Both the position numbers and the translations under genes were made by a program. A stretch of DNA of 64,000 nucleotides from Oligoflexia bacterium. GTDB taxonomy: Bacteria; Bdellovibrionota_C; UBA2361; JBGSMV01. The stretch's first letter is position 1. Each line of letters starts with the position of its first letter. Of this stretch, positions 35,482 to 42,246 are shown piece after piece. Under the pieces are notes generated by a model. The model searched no databases and was not told the origin of the DNA. It saw nothing but the letters and a program-made list of their open reading frames with translations. The stretch covers positions 40,780 to 104,779 of the forward strand of contig JAIBBU010000008.1 of assembly GCA_019694515.1 (NCBI GenBank). The letters run 5' to 3'.

Positions 35482-36296
35482 TTCAGTCGGGATTCCTGGG
35501 ACATCGAAACTTCCTTTGGCTCAAGGTCAATGCGGCGCTCGTGTTGGCGATGTTGGCGGGATATGTGGTTGATCAGCCGATTGGTGGGAGAAATGGGGGA
35601 ACCTGGCTGGGCTATGCTTATGGAATCTTCGCCGCATTGGCGATCGTTTATTTGACCTGGTTCGCGATTCGAAAACGCAGCTACTACTCGACCGCCGGCA
35701 CAGTAAAGGGCTGGCTTTCCCTGCATTCCTGGCTCGGGATAGCGCTGATCATTGTGGTCCCGCTGCACTGCGGTTTTAGCTTTGGACTCAATGTTCACAC
35801 CTTGGCTTTCGCGCTGATGGTGATAGTGACGCTTTCGGGTATTTGGGGAGCCTTTGCCTATGTCGCGCTGGCGCCGCGCATCGAATCGCACCGGGGGGGC
35901 GTCAAGGCCAATGAGCTCCGGGAAAAGATCGAAAGATTGAGCAGGGAGATCGGCGAACTCGCACCAACCTGCGGGGAAGAGTTTGAGCGCGCACAGAAAT
36001 CCACTAAGCCGGGCGACTACCGGAACGGAGTTAAGATCCTCTTCCAGTCCCGGCCGCAGGAGCCGGACCGCGCCTTGCTGGGCAGAGCGCTGTCGAGTCT
36101 GCCGGAGGCCGAACGACCGCGGGGGGAAGCGCTCATCGCTCGGATCGGAGAACGGTATAGCGCTGCATCGCAGCTTTATGATGAAAGTCGGGTGTTGGCG
36201 ATGTTGCGGGTATGGATCTTCATTCATGCACCGTTAGCGGCCGCCTTGCTGGCGGCCTTGGCCGCCCACATTATCGCGGTGTTCTATTTCAGGTAG
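35478..36296 (+). CDS. Four-span membrane protein with conserved-looking histidines (candidate heme b / quinone anchor)
   Basis: About 272 residues from ATG 35478, which overlaps the upstream stop as ATGA. Hydrophobic segments include NAALVLAMLAGYVV, YGIFAALAIVYLTWFAI, SWLGIALIIVVPLHCGF with VHTLAFALMVIVTLSGIWGAF, and a C-terminal FIHAPLAAALLAALAAHIIAVF. Histidines fall inside or at the ends of several spans (LHSWLG, PLHCGF, NVHTLA, FIHAP, AAHIIA), which suits bis-His heme b ligation. A ~110-residue soluble loop separates the last spans. In context it should carry electrons between the cytoplasmic FAD/Fe-S protein and the decaheme cytochrome encoded next. No family name is assigned. Confidence 0.75.
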   Translation: MIQSGFLGHRNFLWLKVNAALVLAMLAGYVVDQPIGGRNGGTWLGYAYGIFAALAIVYLTWFAIRKRSYYSTAGTVKGWLSLHSWLGIALIIVVPLHCGFSFGLNVHTLAFALMVIVTLSGIWGAFAYVALAPRIESHRGGVKANELREKIERLSREIGELAPTCGEEFERAQKSTKPGDYRNGVKILFQSRPQEPDRALLGRALSSLPEAERPRGEALIARIGERYSAASQLYDESRVLAMLRVWIFIHAPLAAALLAALAAHIIAVFYFR

Positions 36297-36300
36297 CGTC

Positions 36301-37527
36301 GTGGCAAACAACAAACATCAGGAGCAAAATCGACGGCACTTTTCCTGGCTGCGGGCGGCTTGTTGGATTGCCTTGCTGGTCGTAGGGGGAGCTTGTTTAG
36401 CGTTGCCACTTAGCGGCAGGTTCGAACAAAGCTGGAGTAGCGGCCCGATCTCTAAGCATCACGGGATGCTGGCGGGCGACTGCCAAAGTTGTCACTCCGC
36501 CCCATTCGTGCGGGTCAAAGATGAGAGCTGTCTAGCATGCCATTCGCTCTCCAAGCATTCTGATGCGGCCTTGAAAATTCGCTGCGCGGACTGCCACTTA
36601 GAACATAATGGCGACCACGGTTTGATTCAGAGCGATGCCCGGCCGTGCACCGCGTGCCATGCAAGTCAGGAGGTCATCTCTCCCGAGGCAGATCTTAAGA
36701 GCGTGACTAATTTAGCGACTCATCCTGAGTTCAATTTGCCGCTCGCAGATAAGAGTCATATCAAACTTAACCATAGCAAGCATCTGAAGGCCGGACTGCA
36801 GGGAAGTGACGGGCCGGTCACTCTTGGGTGCGGGGATTGCCATGGGTTAAGCGCTGACTTTAAAAGCATGGAGCCGGTCAATTTCGACAAACATTGTCGT
36901 TCCTGTCACAGCCTTGAGTTTGACGAACGACTTCCGGGGAACCAAGCGCCGCACGCATCGCCTGATCTGGTGTTCAATTATCTCTATGCCGAGTACGCTA
37001 AGTTCTTTCTCGCGGACGATAATGGACGCCAAAAGGAGCGCGCCTTTCCGCGTTTCAGGCCTGGGGAGGTCCCGGAGCCGGAGGCCCGCACTGAATATGT
37101 AAGAAAATATGTGGCAGCTGAGGCGCGCGTTGCCGAAAAACTCTTATTTTCTCGGACCGGCTGTTTTCTGTGTCATGATGTTAGCAACAAGCCTACCCGT
37201 GATAGTGAAGTTTCAACGGGCGAACTTAGTAACTTTAAGGTGGAGAAGACGAGTATTCCCAATCTTTGGTTGCCGGCCTCGATCTTTAATCACGGCGCGC
37301 ATGAGGAGATCAGCTGCGAGTCCTGCCATGCAAAAGCACGCGATTCAGAAACGACCACCGATGTGCTGCTGCCGCAGGTCGGGCTGTGTCGTGACTGCCA
37401 TGCCGATCAGGGCGCGGCGCACAAGCTGGCATCCCCCTGTGTCACCTGCCACTCCTTCCACGATTCTCTCCCGTTGGAGCAGCGCATGAAACGCGAAATT
37501 GCACAGATTCTGGAGCGTGGGAAGTAG
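36301..37527 (+). CDS. Membrane-anchored decaheme cytochrome c
   Basis: A 408-residue protein with a GTG start 5 bases after the preceding gene. One N-terminal membrane segment (WLRAACWIALLVVGGACLALPL) is uncleaved-looking, so it is tethered to the inner membrane. Ten CxxCH motifs follow: CQSCH, CLACH, CADCH, CTACH, CGDCH, CRSCH, CFLCH, CESCH, CRDCH and CVTCH. The many His-rich spacers (e.g. HIKLNHSKHL, FNHGAHEEISC) suit bis-His c3-type ligation. It is the periplasmic end of the electron-transfer operon that starts at 33127. Confidence 0.9.
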   Translation: MANNKHQEQNRRHFSWLRAACWIALLVVGGACLALPLSGRFEQSWSSGPISKHHGMLAGDCQSCHSAPFVRVKDESCLACHSLSKHSDAALKIRCADCHLEHNGDHGLIQSDARPCTACHASQEVISPEADLKSVTNLATHPEFNLPLADKSHIKLNHSKHLKAGLQGSDGPVTLGCGDCHGLSADFKSMEPVNFDKHCRSCHSLEFDERLPGNQAPHASPDLVFNYLYAEYAKFFLADDNGRQKERAFPRFRPGEVPEPEARTEYVRKYVAAEARVAEKLLFSRTGCFLCHDVSNKPTRDSEVSTGELSNFKVEKTSIPNLWLPASIFNHGAHEEISCESCHAKARDSETTTDVLLPQVGLCRDCHADQGAAHKLASPCVTCHSFHDSLPLEQRMKREIAQILERGK

Positions 37528-37545
37528 TTTAAGGTAGGGGAGCTT

Positions 37546-38550
37546 ATGCGGATAGCATTGTTGCTCTCTTGTTGCGTGATTGTGCTGCCATGCTGGGCTG
37601 CCTCGCGTAGCTCCGGCGCGCAGGAGGCGGCGCTTTTCCCGAGGCAGGAGATTAATGCAAAGCGCACCGGACTGAATGCCTTTGCCAATGAGCCTATCTT
37701 TGGTTCGGTCCGAAATCAGCTGCGAGAAGTGCGCAGTACCCTGAGGATAAAATATGTACGGGTGTTGTTTGCCTGGAATGATCAGGTGCAACCCACTCCG
37801 CAGAGCGATCCCGATTTCTCCTTCTATGATCAGATCGCCGGCTCCCTCCCGCTGCGCACCAGGGCACTGGTAGTCATGACGGGTCTCCCTAGCTGGATGA
37901 CCGATTCCAGCAACTGGATCGAAAGTGACCCGCGAAAGACCTTCAATAAGCTTTGGCTGGAAAAGGTTGTTACGCGTTATAAACGCAAGCGCCGCATCGC
38001 GGCCTGGGAAATTTGGAATGAGCCCGACATGTCGGACAATCCGGATAATGTCACGCTCCAATTGTCCGACAGCCCCCAGAACTATCTGGCGCTGCTGGAA
38101 GGAGCCGCAGCTGCGATCGAACGCATCACGCCGCGCAAGCTGATCGTGAGTGCGGCCACCCGCTCAATCAATCAGGATTACCCCAACACCCTGAATTACA
38201 ATGTGGCATTAAAAGAGGGCGGGCTTGAAGAGTTGGCGGATGTAGTGGGGGTGCATTATTACGGCAAACAGTATGAGAAGCTGCTGTTAGGAGGTATTAG
38301 CGACTACCTAAATAGTCTTGTGAAGCCCATATGGATCACCGAATCCGGGGAGCAGGGCAATACCGAGCAGTTAGCCTACGTAGAGGAAGTGTGGACATTA
38401 CTGCAGCAATCAGTCCCTAAAATCAGCCGCTTCTACTATTATCAATTTACCGAATCTGGAACCCCGGCCGAAAGCTATGGGTTGAAAAGTGGCAATAGCT
38501 CCATTGCGGTTACAACCTCAGATCTCTACCAGTATCTCAAGAATCGCTAG
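37546..38550 (+). CDS. Secreted glycoside-hydrolase-like protein (clan GH-A type)
   Basis: A 334-residue protein with signal peptide MRIALLLSCCVIVLPCWA. It has a (beta/alpha)8-barrel pattern with the acid/base Glu in AAWEIWNEPDMS (WNEP) and a nucleophile candidate Glu in PIWITESGEQG. This is the clan GH-A signature seen in GH5- and GH39-type enzymes. The substrate cannot be told. It begins 18 bases after the decaheme gene on the same strand, so it may be co-transcribed, an odd partner for an electron-transfer operon. Confidence 0.75.
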   Translation: MRIALLLSCCVIVLPCWAASRSSGAQEAALFPRQEINAKRTGLNAFANEPIFGSVRNQLREVRSTLRIKYVRVLFAWNDQVQPTPQSDPDFSFYDQIAGSLPLRTRALVVMTGLPSWMTDSSNWIESDPRKTFNKLWLEKVVTRYKRKRRIAAWEIWNEPDMSDNPDNVTLQLSDSPQNYLALLEGAAAAIERITPRKLIVSAATRSINQDYPNTLNYNVALKEGGLEELADVVGVHYYGKQYEKLLLGGISDYLNSLVKPIWITESGEQGNTEQLAYVEEVWTLLQQSVPKISRFYYYQFTESGTPAESYGLKSGNSSIAVTTSDLYQYLKNR

Positions 38551-38733
38551 CTCCAGTTTGAAGCTAACGAGCCGCTGGCTTTTCGGCGACGTATCTCGAG
38601 AGCATAAATTGTTCGGCACGGCCTCGTGATTGTTAGAGCTTTCGCCAGGTCTTGTCATTGCTGTAGATGTTACATTTTTCGGGGACGAAATACCTACCTA
38701 TATGCGCGACTCTGTCATTCAGAGCCCAAGAAA

Positions 38734-39193
38734 CCCCCGGCTATGCCGGGGGCGCAGTAAGGTTTGACCTTTAGTGGCAAGAATAAAAAAGTCTCCTAGT
38801 CATGGGCTGCTTGCGAGCCTTTGAATAGGAGACGTAATGAAAGAGGAATACGGCAGTTTAAATCATACGATGTGCATATGCTGATTTCGATTCCGCCTAA
38901 GTATGCGGTTTCTGATGTGGTAGGATTTGTGAAGGGAAAGAGTGCAATAGCGATAGCACGAAACTATTTAGGCAAGAGAAATTTGCGTGGGCAGAATTTT
39001 TGGGCACGCGGATATCTAGTGTCTACGGTAGGGAAAGCTGAGGCGACGATCAGAGAGTACATCCGGAATCAGGAGAAAGAGGATAAGAGGCTCGATCAGC
39101 TTCAGATGTTTAAGTAGACCGGCTTTAGCCGGTCCATTGTACTTAACCGCTTCGAGCGGTTCATGATAACAAAGCCCCCGGCTTTGCCGGGGG
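38734..39193 (+). mobile_element. Degenerate IS200/IS605-family element with both end hairpins
   Basis: Near-identical end hairpins bound the element: CCCCCGGC-TAT-GCCGGGGG (38734-38752) and CCCCCGGC-TTT-GCCGGGGG (39175-39193), the latter followed by ATTTTTA. Such subterminal hairpins are the transposase recognition sites of IS200/IS605 elements. A stem-loop (GTCTCCTA 38791-38798 / TAGGAGAC 38826-38833) buries the ribosome-binding site of tnpA, as is known for IS200. Two further hairpins follow the gene (GACCGGC/GCCGGTC 39117-39134; AACCGCT/AGCGGTT 39145-39161). At ~460 bp it is shorter than a ~0.7 kb full element because of an internal deletion in tnpA. It could still be mobilised in trans. 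Confidence 0.85.
38837..39117 (+). pseudogene. tnpA: IS200-type transposase tnpA with internal deletion and frameshift
   Basis: The natural start is ATG 38837, just after the buried GGAG, giving MKEEYGSLNHT, the usual beginning of this transposase type. After the ACG codon (ends 38869) the next family segment, VHMLISIPPKYAVSDVVGF, begins at 38872 in another frame, so in frame the peptide stops after 15 residues. About 55-60 residues normally between these points are missing, including the first His of the HxH motif. The rest is well conserved, with the catalytic Tyr in TIREYIRNQEKED. The open frame starting further upstream at 38821 is an artefact of the fusion. Confidence 0.85.
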
Positions 39194-39200
39194 ATTTTTA

Positions 39201-40075
39201 CTGCGAGCGGAGCGAAGCAGTCCTTACCGTTATGCCGATGTAAGCGCTGTCTCGTAATAATCGCGGAATGTTCCTATGCGAACATCGGGTACGGAGTGCG
39301 TAGTTCAAACTGGGAGGAAAATTCTTCCAGCTTCTTCAATGCAGTTACCGTTTCGACAGAATGTTAGGGTTTGCTTCGCTTCGCTCGCAATGACAGAGCT
39401 GTGCGTAAAGGCAGATATTCTACCGGCGAAATGCCTAACAGTTAAATTGCGATGGGAACGGGTTGTTCACCGTAAGCTCGGGGGAGGCGGAAGCCATCTT
39501 TTCACTTTTGTCATTGCGAGCGGAGCGAAGCAATCCTTGCCGTTATGCCGATGTAAGCGCTGTCTCGTAATAATCGCGGAATGTTCCTATGCGAACATCG
39601 GGTACGGAGTGCGTAGTTCAAACTGGGAGGAAAATTCTTCCAGATTCTTCAATGCAGTTACCGTTTCGACAGAATGTTAGGGTTTGCTTCGCTTCGCTCG
39701 CAATGACAGAGCTGTGCGTAAAGGCAGATATTCTACCGGCGAAATACCTAACAGCTAAATTGCGATGGGAACGGGTTGTTCACCGTAGGCTCGGGGGAGG
39801 CGAAAGCCATCTTTTCACTTTTGTCATTGCGAGCGGAGCGAAGCAATCCTTACCGTTATGCCGCAATGAGCGTTGTCCGGTATTAATCGCGGAAAGTTCC
39901 GAGTGAACATCACACGATGACCACCTCGTTCCTTAGGTCTTCAGGGAAAGAACTTCCGCCTGACTTCCGCAATACAGCGCCTGTCTCGACTTAAAATTAG
40001 GGTTTGCCCACCTCCGCTTATGCTACGGGGTGGCAGGCTTTCGCTTCGCTCGCAATGACAGAAACTCCATCCTCG
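39201..40075. repeat. 313-bp tandem repeat (two near-identical copies plus decayed remainder)
   Basis: Copy 1 (39201-39513) and copy 2 (39514-39826) have a 313-base period and differ at only about six or seven positions by eye; a third copy begins at 39827 and diverges after about 35 bases. Each unit starts with TTGCGAGCGGAGCGAAGCA and contains the near-reverse-complement TTGCTTCGCTTCGCTCGCAA (39371-39390, 39684-39703), also present near 40039-40060. That forward/inverted pair is the kind of dispersed hairpin repeat common in bacterial intergenic DNA. Open frames inside the copies simply repeat each other and look non-coding. The array directly abuts the right end of the IS200 remnant. Confidence 0.8.
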
Positions 40076-40082
40076 AATTGTG

Positions 40083-41006
40083 CTAAAGCTCCAGCACCCG
40101 CCACCGATCACATCCAAAATGTCCGGTGTTCCCAAGCGGCCGTTTTAGATCTTTAAATCCAAAGGAGTCATAGAGCCGGTTGGCCGAGGCCATGCTGTCC
40201 AGGGTTTCGAGGTAGCAGCGCCGGTATCCGTAGCGTCTGGCGAACTGCAGATTCTTATCGGTCAATTCGCGTCCGAGACCGAGTCCGCGGGCTTCGGGGA
40301 GGAGGTACATGCGTTTTAGTTCGCAGATGTCAGCATCCGCTCCAACCAATGGGCCCAAGCCAGCTCCGCCTAAGAGTTTGGCGTGCTTTTCCGCAACGTA
40401 ATAGATGCTGCCTGGCCTGCTGTAACTCCTGCTCATGTGATTAGTTTCAGGATCGTGAGACGCAAATCCGGGGCGGCAGGCTCCGAATTCCGTTAGAGTT
40501 GTCCGAATTATCTTTGCGATCTCTAGGTCGTCGGATCTTCTAATTTTACGCAGATTAACCCCTTCTTTGAGCCGGGATAGCCGTAGCGCTTCGGAATAGG
40601 CCCTAAGACCGCTAACCAGTCCGCTCCGCTCCTCGGCGGAGAGCAGCTCCAGGGCGCATAGGACCCGCGCTCCGGCTTGTTGATGAATGGCCTGAAGTCT
40701 TTTTATCCCGCGGCTACTCAGGTTGACCAACCGCTTGCGGTGGTCGGTGCTGTCCTTGACTTCGCGGAGCAGCCCCGCGGCTTTCATGCGGTCAATCAGG
40801 CGGCTTACGGAGGAGCGATCTAAATTGAGGATCTCCGATATCTCGACTACACCGAGGGGCCCGCGCTTTTCCAGCTCGATCAAGGTATGGGTCTCGGAAT
40901 GGGGGAGTCCGAAACAATTTTGCTCGGGAGTAAGGAATCCCAGCTCCCGCACCATTTGGCGCGATGCTTCACGCACCTGAGCCGCCTCTGTTCTTAACTT
41001 ATTCAT
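40083..41006 (-). CDS. MarR-type regulator fused to a GNAT acetyltransferase
   Basis: About 307 residues from ATG 41006 (ATG 41018 is also in frame). The N-terminal ~150 residues are a MarR winged helix (LGVVEISEILNLDRSSVSRLIDRMKAAGLL, wing DSTDHRKRLVNLSSRG). The C-terminal half is a GNAT fold with the acetyl-CoA loop LLPEARGLGLGRELTDKNL. Fusions of this order are known as bifunctional helix-turn-helix/N-acetyltransferases. It probably binds the strong palindrome immediately upstream of its own start and represses itself. No Shine-Dalgarno is visible, so the message may be leaderless. The acetylation substrate is unknown. Confidence 0.88.
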   Translation of the reverse strand: MNKLRTEAAQVREASRQMVRELGFLTPEQNCFGLPHSETHTLIELEKRGPLGVVEISEILNLDRSSVSRLIDRMKAAGLLREVKDSTDHRKRLVNLSSRGIKRLQAIHQQAGARVLCALELLSAEERSGLVSGLRAYSEALRLSRLKEGVNLRKIRRSDDLEIAKIIRTTLTEFGACRPGFASHDPETNHMSRSYSRPGSIYYVAEKHAKLLGGAGLGPLVGADADICELKRMYLLPEARGLGLGRELTDKNLQFARRYGYRRCYLETLDSMASANRLYDSFGFKDLKRPLGNTGHFGCDRWRVLEL

Positions 41007-41019
41007 TGTGACATACATC

Positions 41020-41046
41020 TATATAGTTGTATCCTACAACTATATA
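41020..41046. promoter_or_regulatory. MarR-type operator palindrome
   Basis: TATATAGTTGTA (41020-41031) and TACAACTATATA (41035-41046) are perfect 12-bp arms around TCC. The TTG/CAA core in an AT-rich inverted repeat is typical of MarR operators. It lies directly upstream of the MarR-GNAT start and in the promoter shared with the divergent nucleoside phosphorylase, so it could control both. Confidence 0.75.
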
Positions 41047-41123
41047 TGTAAGCGCGGAATTTAACAAGCGCTCTTTTGCAGACGCGGCAAAGCCCTTTGA
41101 CCGTGAGCGCGGGTCATGAAAAG

Positions 41124-42125
41124 ATGCCTATTATGAACGATTTAAACTGGAAATTGAGAGATCTTAATGGCCCCTTTAGCGCGGCCGATCTGGTGCTCAA
41201 GGATGGGCATGTCTACCACCTCGATGTGGCGCCCGGAGCGGTGGCTGAAGATATCATTATTGTCGGTGATCCAGGTCGGGCGCGGATGATTCGCGATCAA
41301 TACCTGCAGGCCGGAACGATCGAAATCGACCATGAGCATCGCGGTTTGCGCACGGTTACCGGAGTGGCTAAATCTACGGGCCAGCGTATTACCGTGACGA
41401 CATCCGGTATGGGGACTCCGTCGATCGAGATCGTGCTGAATGAATTGGACGCGCTTAACACGATCGATTTTAGCACACGCAAGAGGCTCTCAACCCGCCG
41501 CGAACTGCACATCATTCGAGTTGGTACGAGCGGCGCGCTGCAGGAAAGCTCCGAGTTGGGCAGCTGTGCGATAACTGCCTATGCGGCGGGCTTCGATAAC
41601 ACGGCGCTCTTCTACGACGCTCCATATGCCGACGCGGCCGCCAAAGGATTGGAGGAAAGGCTGCGGAGTGCCCTGTGGGAAGAGATTTCGCGGCAAGGGA
41701 GGAATCCCCGGTTTGCGCGCGCAATTCATCCCTATATTGCCAAGGGCGATGCAAATGCGGTGGCAGCACTGGAGCAGACCTGTCGTGAGCATAAAATAAA
41801 GTTCGAGGCGGGTATCACGGTGTCGCACGCGGGATTCTTCAATAATCAGGGGCGCGACCTCTCTCCGATTCCGAACACCGTTGATGATTTCGAGCTTTTT
41901 CTGGCGCACTTTGATCCTAAGCTTCACGGGCTGCGCATGCTGATAAATGAGATGGAGACCAGCTTTTTGTGTCATTTTGCGGGTGCGCTCGGTTATCGGG
42001 CTACCTCGATCTGCACCATGGTCGCGCACCGCCGGCTGAACACCTATGTTCCGGATATGGAGCGCGCCACGCACGGCCCGATTGGCCCCGCGATTCAGGC
42101 GCTGCAGCTGCTTCGGAAGGGCTAA
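41124..42125 (+). CDS. Nucleoside phosphorylase (uridine phosphorylase / PNP family)
   Basis: About 333 residues from ATG 41124; a TTG at 41076 and an ATG at 41133 are alternatives, and none has a clear ribosome-binding site. Family motifs: IIIVGDPGRARMI (phosphate-binding Gly and Arg), VTTSGMGTPSIEIVLNEL, IIRVGTSGALQ, and GLRMLINEMETSFLCHFAGALGYRA (Glu-Met-Glu in the ribose site). These cleave nucleosides with phosphate to give the base and ribose-1-phosphate. The C-terminal VAHRRLNTYVPDME is as expected. It is divergent from the MarR-GNAT gene. The exact base preference is not certain. Confidence 0.88.
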   Translation: MPIMNDLNWKLRDLNGPFSAADLVLKDGHVYHLDVAPGAVAEDIIIVGDPGRARMIRDQYLQAGTIEIDHEHRGLRTVTGVAKSTGQRITVTTSGMGTPSIEIVLNELDALNTIDFSTRKRLSTRRELHIIRVGTSGALQESSELGSCAITAYAAGFDNTALFYDAPYADAAAKGLEERLRSALWEEISRQGRNPRFARAIHPYIAKGDANAVAALEQTCREHKIKFEAGITVSHAGFFNNQGRDLSPIPNTVDDFELFLAHFDPKLHGLRMLINEMETSFLCHFAGALGYRATSICTMVAHRRLNTYVPDMERATHGPIGPAIQALQLLRKG

Positions 42126-42246
42126 AAAAGTGCTGGGCGGGTAAACCTTTTAATCTCCCGAGATGCGAGCACTTTCGTCCGCTATCGTGTCGATATAACA
42201 GCATTTCTACTTGCCTGAAGCGCTTTCTCTTGTATAGCCTCAGGGC

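Noticed and set aside
38821..39117. An open frame of 98 residues read as an intact small transposase
   Set aside because: Its first ~17 residues come from the wrong frame; the real tnpA start (38837) is in another frame and the middle of the protein is deleted, so it is annotated as a pseudogene.
39276..39906. Two open frames of 134 and 105 residues with nearly the same product
   Set aside because: They lie inside the 313-bp tandem repeat, reproduce the repeat itself, contain hairpin-repeat DNA and have no family resemblance.
39201..40075. CRISPR array
   Set aside because: The repeat unit is 313 bases with no unique spacers of regular size, and no cas gene is nearby.
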